DNA from: JBDSTZ01 sp039927975
GTDB taxonomy: Bacteria; Pseudomonadota; Gammaproteobacteria; Burkholderiales; Burkholderiaceae_D
Reading direction: 5' to 3'
Assembly: GCA_039927975.1 (NCBI GenBank)
Contig: JBDSTZ010000350.1
Coordinates: 1 to 14,060, forward strand
Length of the DNA stretch: 14,060 bases
In this document: positions 1 to 6,616 of the stretch, in pieces
Numbering within the stretch: the stretch's first letter is position 1
How the letters are laid out: every line of letters begins with the position of its first letter
The notes under the pieces: model-generated
Told to the model about the DNA's origin: nothing
The model's input: only the letters and a program-made list of their open reading frames with translations
Database searches by the model: none
Position numbers and translations under genes: made by a program

Positions 1-487
1 GGAACAGCACTTCGTTCTTGATGATGTTGCCGACCCCGGAAAAGATTGACTGGTCGAGCAGGGCGTCGCACACCAGCATGTCGGGCGCGGCGCGCAGCGC
101 CTTGCGGGCGCGGGCCGGGTCCCATTCGTCGGACATGACGTCGGCGCTCCAGTCGTAGGCGGCCTCGCCTTCGAGGCCGATCTCCTTGACCGAGCAACCG
201 TAAAAATTGAGCTCGTCGCCATCGTCGAAGCCGAGCGCCAGGCGCGGTGGGCGGTCCTTGCGCTCGTTGATGCGGTAACTGCCAAACAGCATGAAGTGAA
301 TCCGCAGCGCCGTGTCGGGCAGGGCGATGATGAAATGCTTGCCCCAGGTGCGCAGGGCAACGATGGGTTGGCCGACCAGGTGCGCCGGTTCGAGGGCGCG
401 GGTGTTGCCGTGGGCCTCGGTGATGGTGCGGCCGACAAAGCCGGCGCTCTCTTCCTTCAGAATGTACAACGATGGTCCTTCGGGCAC
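1..487 (-). CDS. Fpg/Nei-family DNA glycosylase (endonuclease VIII-like), 3' end outside window
   Basis: Base-excision repair enzyme that removes oxidised bases and nicks the abasic site. The 162 visible residues begin MPEGPS; after Met removal the exposed Pro and the following Glu form the catalytic N-terminus of the Fpg/Nei family. The conserved Lys is K50 in WGKHF. An FGSYRINERKD segment lies at 69-78, and the start of the helix-two-turn-helix region (SGVGNIIKNE) is at 150-159. The C-terminal part, where a zinc finger would lie, is outside the window. The start is GTG at 487, chosen because it gives the invariant MPEGP end and has GAGGAGAC five bases upstream. The gene is divergent from the DUF3016 gene. 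The sequence between the β-sandwich and the H2TH helix looks more like the Nei-type proteins of Burkholderiales than MutM, but the subfamily is inferred. Confidence 0.9.
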   Translation of the reverse strand, partial: MPEGPSLYILKEESAGFVGRTITEAHGNTRALEPAHLVGQPIVALRTWGKHFIIALPDTALRIHFMLFGSYRINERKDRPPRLALGFDDGDELNFYGCSVKEIGLEGEAAYDWSADVMSDEWDPARARKALRAAPDMLVCDALLDQSIFSGVGNIIKNEVLF

Positions 488-613
488 GGCGCGTCTCCTC
501 GTGGCTGCTTGCCAGAGATTCTCGCGTGAAAGCGCCAACGCACCCGTTCGCTGTTTCACATTCGGATACAAATGGATGACATTTTTGTTCCGGCAAAGCG
601 GTCCAAAGCGGCG

Positions 614-619
614 TATATT
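614..619 (+). promoter_or_regulatory. Possible -10 box of the DUF3016 gene
   Basis: TATATT differs from the sigma-70 consensus at one base and lies 60 bases before the DUF3016 start, in the AT-richer part of the 192-base divergent gap (488-679). No good -35 is seen at 16-18 bases spacing, so this is a weak call. Confidence 0.3.
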
Positions 620-679
620 CAATGACGCGCGGCGCGGCAAGAGGGCGCGCGGCCGCCGCGTCCACGGAAAGGAACCATC

Positions 680-1174
680 ATGAAATCAATGCTATCGGTG
701 CTGGCGCTGGCCAGCCTGGCGCTGCTCGGCGCGGCCCCGGCCTCGGCTTCGGCGGCCGTGACGGTCAGCTACGTCCACCCGGAAAAATTTATCGACCTGG
801 CCGACAACGATACCGAGCGCGAACGCGTGCTCAAGGAATTCGACCAGTATTTCGCCCAACTATCGAAGCCCTTGCCGCCGGGTCAGAACCTGTCGATCGA
901 GGTGCTCGACATCGACCTGGCCGGCCGGATCGAGCCGACTTCGCGCCTGCGCGACCTGCGCATCCTCACCGGCGGGGCCGACTGGCCGACCATGCAGCTG
1001 CGCTACCGGCTCGAGGCGAACGGCCAGGTGCTGGCCAGCGGCGAGGACAGGCTGAGCAACATGGTCTACCTCGACCGTCTCAACCATTACAACGGCAGCG
1101 ATCCGCTGCGCTATGAAAAGCAGATGATCGACGAGTGGTTCAACAAGAAATTTGTCGTTGCCAGGCCTGGTTAG
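680..1174 (+). CDS. DUF3016 domain-containing exported protein
   Basis: 164 residues. Residues 1-25 form a clear Sec signal peptide: MKSM, a Leu/Ala-rich core, then an Ala-Ser-Ala type cleavage region before AVTVSYV. The mature part matches the DUF3016 family as I know it: a VxYVxPExFxD start, a middle LxIEVLDIDLAG segment, and a C-terminal EKQMIDEWFNKKF segment. The family is small, periplasmic and of unknown function. AAGGAACC sits just upstream of the ATG. It stands alone, divergent from the glycosylase and convergent with paralog C, 39 bases away. The family call is from memory of its sequence pattern; the exported nature is visible directly. Confidence 0.85.
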   Translation: MKSMLSVLALASLALLGAAPASASAAVTVSYVHPEKFIDLADNDTERERVLKEFDQYFAQLSKPLPPGQNLSIEVLDIDLAGRIEPTSRLRDLRILTGGADWPTMQLRYRLEANGQVLASGEDRLSNMVYLDRLNHYNGSDPLRYEKQMIDEWFNKKFVVARPG

Positions 1175-1188
1175 GGGCGATTGCTTGC

Positions 1189-1210
1189 GTCGTTGCGGAC
1201 CCGCGCCGAC
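1189..1210. terminator. Weak bidirectional hairpin between convergent genes
   Basis: GTCG-tt-GCGG pairs with CCGC-gc-CGAC in the 39-base gap between the convergent DUF3016 gene and paralog C. There is an internal mismatch, a very short loop and no T run on either side, so it is only a candidate terminator serving both directions. Confidence 0.25.
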
Positions 1211-1213
1211 TGT

Positions 1214-1993
1214 CTAATGGAGCCTGGGAGGGTAGATGAGACTCGGGCGGACGGGCAACTGCTCGACCATGGTGTAATGCGAGAGCAATGTCGACAGCAT
1301 GTCGGCGGGTGGCTCCTCGCGTTTGATGTTGACGACGCGTCGGACGCTGGTACCCCGGATCGGGTCGGCGTTCGTGAAATGAATGCTCATACGCAGATCC
1401 GGGGAGTGCCAGCTTTCGGTGGTGCCAACCATGGGCTTGCTGTTGTCGCGCGTGCCAGCTGGATACTCGAAGGTATATTTTTTGCCGAGCGTGTTGAAGC
1501 CTTCAATTTGTCGCGCGCCCATGTCGGAGTAAGTCACTGTCGTTTTCGGCTGGTCCGGCGCGGGCGCCGGCGCGGGGGGAATTACCATTGGTACGAATTT
1601 TTTCGCCTTCAGGGAAACTGGATCGAGGTTGTAGCGGGTGCCGTCAGGCTTCGTCAGCACGATCGACTCGACCGCACCGGTGGCGTCGAGCGTGTCACGG
1701 CGCGTGTAGCCGGCGCTGTCGCGGTAGCTCTTGTACTTATACGTCTGGCGTAGCTCGTCACCGTTCGCGAGCGGCTTGACGATTTCTTCGATCTCGTCGG
1801 CTTGATACGGCTTGTTCAGCGTCAGCGAACGCGGCATTGCGGGCGCGGGCGCCGTTTCGCTCTGAGGGGCCGGCTGCGCCGGCGACTGCGCGCTGGCGAT
1901 GCCCGACCAGCACAATGCGCTGAGCAGAATCGTCAATCCCAACTTTTCGATGGCGTTTTTTTTCGGCTGCCTGGCGCGCGCGGTACAAGTCAT
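1214..1993 (-). CDS. Exported protein of the sigma-linked paralog family (paralog C)
   Basis: 259 residues; last gene of the sigma block. The start at 1993 has AAGGAG six bases upstream. Residues 1-36 form a signal peptide with a basic N-region, a hydrophobic stretch at about 18-33 and a probable cut after ASA. A Pro/Ala/Gln-rich linker (37-53) follows. The mature part shares landmarks in the same order with paralogs A and B: RDS (91-93) followed by G, T, R and LD, LDP (123-125), ESW (193-195), and the C-terminal KREEPPA (224-230). A Pro-rich stretch (about 136-150) separates the two halves. No catalytic motif, cysteine pair or membrane anchor beyond the signal is visible. Proteins with similar RDS/LDP/ETW/EPDP landmarks occur, as I recall, in Acidobacteria and Burkholderiales without known function. 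It lies 62 bases after B and is probably cotranscribed. Confidence 0.85.
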   Translation of the reverse strand: MTCTARARQPKKNAIEKLGLTILLSALCWSGIASAQSPAQPAPQSETAPAPAMPRSLTLNKPYQADEIEEIVKPLANGDELRQTYKYKSYRDSAGYTRRDTLDATGAVESIVLTKPDGTRYNLDPVSLKAKKFVPMVIPPAPAPAPDQPKTTVTYSDMGARQIEGFNTLGKKYTFEYPAGTRDNSKPMVGTTESWHSPDLRMSIHFTNADPIRGTSVRRVVNIKREEPPADMLSTLLSHYTMVEQLPVRPSLIYPPRLH

Positions 1994-2055
1994 CTGTCAC
2001 TCCTTGGGTGGTGGGTTTGGTATTGGCGGTGTCGGGATCGCTGCGTCTGAAGAAA

Positions 2056-2895
2056 CTACATGGCAGCGGGCCGCGCCTTGTCGATCAGGACGTAGTCGGA
2101 CGGGACGGTAAACAGGGCAGGATCGGGCTCGCCCCGCACCAGCTCGGTCGAGCGTGTGGTGGTGGTGCCGTAGCGCGGGTCGGTCGTTCTCGTGAAAAGG
2201 GAAATCTGCAGTCCATCCGACATCCATGTCTCGGTTGTGATCGTCATCGCTTGGCGATTGCCTTGTTCGCCGGCGGCGATGTCATAGCTGATCAAGGTGC
2301 CGCTGCATTGCTCGCCATTGATGACGCGGCTACCCAGGGGGCTGCGAACGGTGACGCGGGTGGGCCGCCGGTCGGCGAACGCGTCGGCGGCGATTCTTGC
2401 CAACTGCGGATTCGGGGTGGCCTCGGCGACCCGGACGTGGATCTCCTGCACGCCGCCGGCCGGCGCGGTAATTTCGGTCGAGGCCGCCGGTGGCCTTGGC
2501 GTTGACGTGATCGAGACTATCTGCCTGCCGACGTAAGTGGCCGATGTGGTGGCTGTCTTGGCGACCGGGTCGAGCGCGTAGCGCACCCCCTGTACGAGCG
2601 AAATAGAAATGGATTCGACACCGCCGTTGCCGTTCAGCTCTTCGCGGCGCGTGTTGCCGGCGCTGTCGCGGATACTGACGACGAAGCGCTTGCGCGCGAT
2701 GACGTTGCCATCGTGTAGCACCTGTTCGGTCTCGATCACTTCCTTCAGGCTGTAGGGCGGCGTCGTGTTGCGGAGGTTGGCGACACGGGCGACCGGCGGC
2801 GCGAGCGTCGGCTCCGGCTCCGCGGCTGCCGTCAGCGCCGCCGCCGCCAGCAAGCAGGCCAGCAGTGAGCGCGACAAAACGAAAATCGGATTCAT
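2056..2895 (-). CDS. Exported protein of the sigma-linked paralog family (paralog B)
   Basis: 279 residues from ATG 2895; the adjacent ATG at 2898 would add one Met. The second ATG is preferred because GAGGA then has five bases of spacing rather than two. The signal peptide is about residues 1-25 (cut near AAA-E). Landmarks shared with A and C: PPYS near 46-49, RDS (76-78) followed by GNTRREEL, LDP (108-110), ETW (222-224), and RGEPDPA (254-260) near the C-terminus. It is the longest paralog, with an insert at about 130-185. The single Cys in the mature protein (C197) argues against a disulfide. Function unknown. The first 34 bases downstream of the anti-sigma stop separate the two genes, so one transcript is likely. 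Confidence 0.87.
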   Translation of the reverse strand: MNPIFVLSRSLLACLLAAAALTAAAEPEPTLAPPVARVANLRNTTPPYSLKEVIETEQVLHDGNVIARKRFVVSIRDSAGNTRREELNGNGGVESISISLVQGVRYALDPVAKTATTSATYVGRQIVSITSTPRPPAASTEITAPAGGVQEIHVRVAEATPNPQLARIAADAFADRRPTRVTVRSPLGSRVINGEQCSGTLISYDIAAGEQGNRQAMTITTETWMSDGLQISLFTRTTDPRYGTTTTRSTELVRGEPDPALFTVPSDYVLIDKARPAAM

Positions 2896-2929
2896 CATTT
2901 TCCTCGGTATGGCGAACGGGCGAACATTG

Positions 2930-3625
2930 TCATTGGAGCGTCAGCAGGCGCAGCGCCAGCGGTTCGCCACCGCCGTCGACCAGCATTTCCGCGTGAATCA
3001 AGTCGTCGGCGTTCTGCGGCGTCACCGTCACGCCGAGCGAGGCGAACATGACGCGGCGCACGTCGCGCCGCACCAGTCGCGTGTCGGTGGCCCGATTGAT
3101 GCTCTCGGCGGACGCGATGGCGATGAATTCGCTGCCGTTGCCGAAGCCTTCGACCGCGCTCGGCACTTCCTCGGCGTCCGGATGGCTGGCGGCCACCGGC
3201 GCTTGCGCGAGCAGCGCGGGGGGCGAGGCCGGCAAGCCCTTGGTGCGTGGCGAGCGGTGGCGGACTGTGCGTGCGGGGGGCGGCAGGGAGGGCATGGCGG
3301 CAGGCGGATCGCCGACGGCCGCCAAGGGCGGCGCGGACGGGGCGTTCGCCGGAACCAGTTGGGCGATCCGGCCCGGCGGCTGGGGCGAGGGAGGCTGGCT
3401 GCCCAGCACCAGCGTCAGCGCCAGGGCGCCGGCGCCGACCGCGCCGCCGGCGCTCCACAGCAGGGCGGCGTGCCGGCGCAACCAGCTTGGCCGCCGATGC
3501 TGGCTGGCGAAGGCTTGCATCAGCGCCGCCTCGACCGAGGCAGGGCTCGACAGGCCGGCGACGTCGGCGCGCAGCGCTTCCATCATGGCGGCGAGGGGCG
3601 GTGCGTGGTCATCGTTGGTGTGCAT
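2930..3625 (-). CDS. Probable membrane anti-sigma factor
   Basis: 231 residues. Its start lies 18 bases after the sigma stop, with GAAGGA as ribosome site. The N-terminal 52 residues are hydrophilic and should be cytoplasmic. One membrane segment (about 53-75, Ala/Gly/Leu-rich) follows after a basic RRPSWLRR stretch, then a long Pro/Ala-rich periplasmic linker (76-160) and a compact C-terminal domain (about 165-231). That domain has an RLVRRDVRR stretch, a LGVTVTP turn and HAEMLVDG. The layout and position downstream of an ECF sigma gene make an anti-sigma role likely. No HxxxCxxC zinc motif is present, so it is not a ZAS-type anti-sigma factor. The C-terminal domain resembles, from memory, uncharacterised partners of ECF sigma factors in Burkholderiales. 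Function is inferred from context, not from a recognised N-terminal domain. Confidence 0.7.
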   Translation of the reverse strand: MHTNDDHAPPLAAMMEALRADVAGLSSPASVEAALMQAFASQHRRPSWLRRHAALLWSAGGAVGAGALALTLVLGSQPPSPQPPGRIAQLVPANAPSAPPLAAVGDPPAAMPSLPPPARTVRHRSPRTKGLPASPPALLAQAPVAASHPDAEEVPSAVEGFGNGSEFIAIASAESINRATDTRLVRRDVRRVMFASLGVTVTPQNADDLIHAEMLVDGGGEPLALRLLTLQ

Positions 3626-3643
3626 ACATATCCTTCGATCTAT

Positions 3644-4240
3644 TCAAGCTGCATTGTTCATGACGGGACTAAAGGCGCCCAGTCGCTTTGCCAGCGCGGC
3701 CCTGGCGCGTGACAGACGCGAGCGCACCGTGCCGATTTCAATCTGGCAGATCGCGGCGATTTCCAGGTAACTCAGGTCGTGCATTTCGTACAAGATCACA
3801 ATGTCGCGGTAATGCGGCGGCAACAGCGCGATCGCCTGCCTGACCTGCTCGGCGACCTCGTTGCTGAGCATGCGCGCCAGCGGTTCGGGCGCGTCGCACG
3901 GCAGCTCTAGCTCGTCGCCCTCGTCCAACTCGGGCAGGGGGCTCAGGCGGCGTGCGTGTTCATGCTTGAGAATCAGCTTGCGCGCCACGCCGAACAGAAA
4001 GTGACCAAGTTGACCGCGCAAGGGATCGAACTGAAAACTGTCGGTCAGCAGGCCGATGAAAATCTCTTGCACGATGTCGGCGGCGCTCGCCTGCGAACCG
4101 CTGCGCAGGGTGGCATAGCGAAACAAGGGGCCTTGGTGCCGCAGGTACAGGGCCTGGAAAGCCGCGTGCTTGCCCCCGCGCATATCGCGCAGCAATTCTA
4201 TATCGGTGGAGCTGGGGGTGAGTGTCATCGGCCGGGACAT
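3644..4240 (-). CDS. ECF-type RNA polymerase sigma factor
   Basis: Directs RNA polymerase to a small set of promoters. 198 residues from ATG 4240. Region 2 spans about 24-95, including ADIVQEIF (54-61) and the FLFGVARK helix (81-88). A short acidic linker (about 104-117) follows, then region 4 at about 126-187 with ALLPPHYRDIV, YLEIAAICQIEIGTVRSRLSRA as helix-turn-helix. No extra C-terminal domain is present. Start choice: in-frame ATGs are at 4285, 4240 and 4228. The one at 4285 lies inside the shared promoter module (4254-4283), so a transcript from it could not use that ATG. 4240 has AAGAGA upstream; 4228 would give a slightly longer leader but no ribosome site. It precedes the anti-sigma gene and probably controls its own promoter. 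Confidence 0.93.
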   Translation of the reverse strand: MSRPMTLTPSSTDIELLRDMRGGKHAAFQALYLRHQGPLFRYATLRSGSQASAADIVQEIFIGLLTDSFQFDPLRGQLGHFLFGVARKLILKHEHARRLSPLPELDEGDELELPCDAPEPLARMLSNEVAEQVRQAIALLPPHYRDIVILYEMHDLSYLEIAAICQIEIGTVRSRLSRARAALAKRLGAFSPVMNNAA

Positions 4241-4253
4241 GGTTTCTCTTATA

Positions 4254-4283
4254 GGTATTGCCGGGCCGATGTCGAAAAGTTCC
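4254..4283 (-). promoter_or_regulatory. Probable ECF promoter of the sigma operon
   Basis: GGAACTT (4283-4277), exactly 16 bases, then CAATACC (4260-4254). The GGAAC-type -35 is typical of ECF sigma factors. The same two boxes with the same spacing lie before paralog A, and the GG just before CAATACC and the ATAA just after it also match. This suggests autoregulation. The predicted transcription start is near 4247, very close to the sigma start codon. Confidence 0.65.
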
Positions 4284-4405
4284 ATTCATTCGAAAATAGT
4301 CCGACCCAAGCAAGGGCGCTGCGCGCTTGCGGGCGGGACCGGCTTCGGCGGCCTGGCGGAGATTGTACGCTTGCCAATAGATCCCTTGATTGCCAAGCCC
4401 ACAGA

Positions 4406-4421
4406 CCGCCGTGCGCGGCGG
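4406..4421 (-). terminator. Hairpin directly after paralog A
   Basis: A perfect 6-bp stem, CCGCCG and CGGCGG, with a 4-base loop, lies two bases past the paralog A stop. It is followed by TCTGT rather than a T run. It may end or weaken A transcription before the sigma gene, or only protect the mRNA end. Confidence 0.35.
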
Positions 4422-4422
4422 C

Positions 4423-5112
4423 CTACTTGCCTGGAATGACGAAGATGCGCGGCGCGGGGGGCGGCACGATCGTGTAGCCGGCCAGCGCGTCGGTCATCAG
4501 TTCGGCCGGCGGCTCGTCGCGCCGGACGTTGCGCAGGCCGGTCGTGAAAGTGAAGGCCGGCGACGTGCTCTTGGACAGCATGGAGACGCCGAGCTCCCGC
4601 GAACGCCAGGTTTCGCTCGTGTGAGTTGTGGCGGGCCGGTTGGCCGCCTCGTCGGCCGCTCTCACCGTGGTGGTCTCGCTGCCCTCGCTGGCCACGCCCT
4701 CGATGTCGCGGACGCCAAGGTCCTTGCGCGTGGTGGTGGTGGTGGTGAGCGCCGGGGTGGGCACGCTGGCGGGGATGGACGCATTCAATTTGTATGCCTG
4801 CCGGGTCGCCGGGTCGAGCACGTAGGTATTACCGTCGCTATCGCGGAAGGTGATGCGCCTGACCGCGCCGCTGGCGTCGAGCGATTCGGTGCGTTCGCGT
4901 CCTTCGCTGTCGCGGTAGATGCGGCTGCTGGAGGTCGAGCTCATTTGACCACCGGACGCTTGGATCCTGCTCGTTTCCATGAACTGTTCGGCGCTGTAGG
5001 GTGTATTTTTGGTCAGGAAGACGATCCGGGCGGCCGGCGCGGCGGCGACCTGGATGGCCGGGAAGGTGGCGAACAGGCTGCAGAGCAGCGTGGCATACAA
5101 GTGCTTTTTCAT
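4423..5112 (-). CDS. Exported protein of the sigma-linked paralog family (paralog A)
   Basis: 229 residues. The start has AGGGA five bases before the ATG. Signal peptide about 1-25 (MKKH, hydrophobic core, cut near VAA-A). Landmarks shared with B and C: NTPYS (36-40), RDS (67-69) followed by EGRERTESLD, LDP (99-101), a Thr-rich linker (about 123-128), ETW (167-169), and RRDEPPA (197-203). A is closer to C than to B in the RDIEG (135-139) and DEPPAELM regions. It is the shortest paralog and the only one upstream of the sigma gene, where it has its own copy of the ECF promoter module. This makes it the clearest target gene of the sigma factor. Function unknown; no enzyme motif seen. Confidence 0.87.
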   Translation of the reverse strand: MKKHLYATLLCSLFATFPAIQVAAAPAARIVFLTKNTPYSAEQFMETSRIQASGGQMSSTSSSRIYRDSEGRERTESLDASGAVRRITFRDSDGNTYVLDPATRQAYKLNASIPASVPTPALTTTTTTRKDLGVRDIEGVASEGSETTTVRAADEAANRPATTHTSETWRSRELGVSMLSKSTSPAFTFTTGLRNVRRDEPPAELMTDALAGYTIVPPPAPRIFVIPGK

Positions 5113-5197
5113 GAAGTTCCCTGGTAGGTGGGGTGCGTGGGGCAGGAATCGCCGTCATTGCGAGAACATCGTCCGGCCGAACAGTGTTGTCGTTATG

Positions 5198-5227
5198 GGT
5201 ATTGCCGACTGGGAGCCGGAAAGTTCC
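5198..5227 (-). promoter_or_regulatory. Probable ECF promoter of paralog A
   Basis: GGAACTT (5227-5221), 16 bases, CAATACC (5204-5198). Both boxes and the spacing equal those before the sigma gene, and the flanks CGG before CAATACC and ATAA after it also agree, while most of the spacer differs. The predicted start near 5191 leaves about 78 bases of leader before the ATG. Confidence 0.65.
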
Positions 5228-5379
5228 AGCCGCGACGCGAGGCCGCATTCGCCAGGGGCCGCCGCGTCGTTCCCGATCGGCAAGTCGAAGTCGGCGGGCG
5301 CCAGCACGGGTCGGAACAGGCAGCGCACAGGGGACCAGGCGCGGGACTGTCGGTTTTCCAGGCGCACCAGGCTTGCCGT

Positions 5380-5399
5380 GGTGCTGGTAGAGCAGCACC
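5380..5399 (-). terminator. Hairpin downstream of the lipoprotein gene
   Basis: A perfect 7-bp stem, GGTGCTG and CAGCACC, with a 6-base loop, lies 24 bases past the lipoprotein stop. No T run follows, so termination is uncertain. Confidence 0.35.
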
Positions 5400-5423
5400 G
5401 GCGAGACGTCGACGCCGATAGCG

Positions 5424-5741
5424 TCAGCGCGGCGGCGTGACCAGCGCGCCCTTGCGGGTCTTGGCCACGATGCCGTTCGGGTCGAGCAGCACGACGAATT
5501 CGCGGTAGGCGCCGACGCTTTCAGGGACGTGGAAGAGACGCACTTCGGCGCCGCTGTCGAAGCGGATCGCGGGGCCGTCACCGAGTGCGGCCAGCAGTTG
5601 CGCGCGGGTGGTCTGGCCGGGCAGCACGGTTTGCTGGAGGCGTGCTTCGCTCACCACCGCCGCCGGCGCCGGCTCGCGGGTTGCGCAGCCGGACGACAAC
5701 AGGCCGGCTGCGGCGAGCAGCAGCGCTGCGCCGCGCCTCAT
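5424..5741 (-). CDS. Small lipoprotein with BamE/SmpA-like domain
   Basis: 105 residues. Residues 1-18 are a lipoprotein signal (MRRG, an Ala/Leu core, SSG) followed by C19, the likely lipidated Cys; the lipobox is slightly off, with Ser rather than Leu at -3. The body has GQTTRAQLLAALG (42-54) followed by a DGPAIR strand, which resembles the start of the BamE/OmlA fold seen in many small outer-membrane lipoproteins. The C-terminal half is a strand-rich FVVLLDPNGIV region. AAAGGCGG serves as ribosome site. The ATG overlaps the TGA of the upstream gene as ATGA, so translation of the two is probably coupled and the products may act together at the envelope. A true BamE role is unlikely given the gene context; it is better read as a BamE-like lipoprotein of unknown function. 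Confidence 0.75.
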   Translation of the reverse strand: MRRGAALLLAAAGLLSSGCATREPAPAAVVSEARLQQTVLPGQTTRAQLLAALGDGPAIRFDSGAEVRLFHVPESVGAYREFVVLLDPNGIVAKTRKGALVTPPR

Positions 5742-6589
5742 GGGGCCGCCTTTAACGCGGCGGCCGGCAAGTCCATGTATTCGAACTCGAGCACCGTGTC
5801 GTCGGACCAGCTGCGGTCCCACAGCGGCGCGTAATAGCTGCGGTCGAGCAGCACCTGGCAATCGCAGAAGGGCAGCGATTGCGGCGTCTGCTCGCCGCTG
5901 GCGTAGAGCAGCTTGAACGGCAGGGCTTCGCGGCGCGCGCCGTCGCGCAGCGTGACGCCGAAGATCGGACGTTCGGCAAAGAACAGGTAGTTGCCCTGCG
6001 GGCTGGTGCAGGTTTCCTCGGTATTGGCCAGCATGTTCGACAGCCAGCCGAACAGCGGCGCACTGTTGGAGATCAGGCGCGCGTCCATGCCGACCCGGCA
6101 TTCGAGACGCAAATCGCCGAGCCGCCGCGCTCCCGGCGGCAGCCCCGGCGTCTGGACCCAGGCGCGCCAGGTCAGGCTGGCGGTCTTGCGGTTGGCCAGC
6201 ACGGCGGCGTCCTCGCGCAGCGCCTGCTCGCTGCGCGGGAGCACGAAACTGTAGTCGGCGCCGATTGTCACGGGCAGCGTGAGGGTGTCGCCGGCGACGC
6301 GCAGGGTGACGCCGTCGAGGCTGGCGTTGGGCAGGCGCGGCCACAGGCGGAAGCGCAGGCTGGCCTGCGGCGCGAGGGCGCGCTCGCGCTCGAAGCGGTC
6401 CATACCCTTGATCATCGCGCGGTAGGATTTGTCGACCGGGTCCTTGACGCGCGCGATCACCACTTTCGGCATCGGCTCGGCGGTTTGCGCATGCGCCGGG
6501 ACAGTCGACAGGCTCAGGCAAGTGGCGAGAGCGGCCGGCAGCCCGATGGACGGGGCGAGAAGGCGGGCGTGGCCAAACATTCGGGCCAT
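5738..6589 (-). CDS. Exported protein of unknown function
   Basis: I do not recognise this protein. From ATG 6589 it has 283 residues. The first 34 form a standard signal peptide, ending AHA before QTAEP. The mature part has KVVIARVKDPVDKSY near its start, RFRLWPRLP, a strand-rich centre, and four Cys (in LECRV, EETCTSP and FCDCQ) that could form disulfides in the periplasm. The frame is open up to ATG 6739, five bases past the stop of the peptidase gene. That start would add 50 residues, has AAGGG only two bases away, and would put the signal peptide far from the N-terminus. The extension nonetheless shows coding-like G/C-ending codons and a hexapeptide repeat, so 6739 stays possible. The stop overlaps the lipoprotein start, implying a shared operon. 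Confidence 0.7.
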   Translation of the reverse strand: MARMFGHARLLAPSIGLPAALATCLSLSTVPAHAQTAEPMPKVVIARVKDPVDKSYRAMIKGMDRFERERALAPQASLRFRLWPRLPNASLDGVTLRVAGDTLTLPVTIGADYSFVLPRSEQALREDAAVLANRKTASLTWRAWVQTPGLPPGARRLGDLRLECRVGMDARLISNSAPLFGWLSNMLANTEETCTSPQGNYLFFAERPIFGVTLRDGARREALPFKLLYASGEQTPQSLPFCDCQVLLDRSYYAPLWDRSWSDDTVLEFEYMDLPAAALKAAP

Positions 6590-6616
6590 GCCGAAATAGC
6601 GAGCGGGGCCAAAAAA
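6563..6616 (-). repeat. Three imperfect 18-base units at the start of the exported protein
   Basis: Read in frame, three consecutive hexapeptides FFGPAR, YFGMAR and MFGHAR share FG-x-AR. They span the uncertain N-terminus and the signal peptide n-region of the exported protein. An A8 tract (T8 on the coding strand, 6611-6618) opens the first unit. Confidence 0.6.

Larger units (their letters stand above)
5113..5423. other. 311-base intergenic stretch: paralog A leader and upstream region
   Basis: Holds the ECF promoter module (5198-5227), a leader of about 80 bases before paralog A, and a hairpin (5380-5399) after the lipoprotein gene. A GTG-started 70-codon minus-strand frame (5155-5367) overlaps the promoter module, has no good ribosome site and no recognisable content, so I do not call it a gene. 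I see nothing else in the stretch. Confidence 0.5.

Noticed and set aside
3048..3770. Plus-strand frame opposite the sigma and anti-sigma genes
   Set aside because: Antisense to the junction of two supported genes, Ala/Ser/Arg-rich, with no ribosome site or family signal.
5114..5120. Third GGAACTT just before paralog A
   Set aside because: It overlaps the ribosome site and no CAATACC follows at 16 bases.
5155..5367. 70-codon minus-strand frame before paralog A
   Set aside because: GTG start without a good ribosome site, no recognisable content, and it covers the ECF promoter module.
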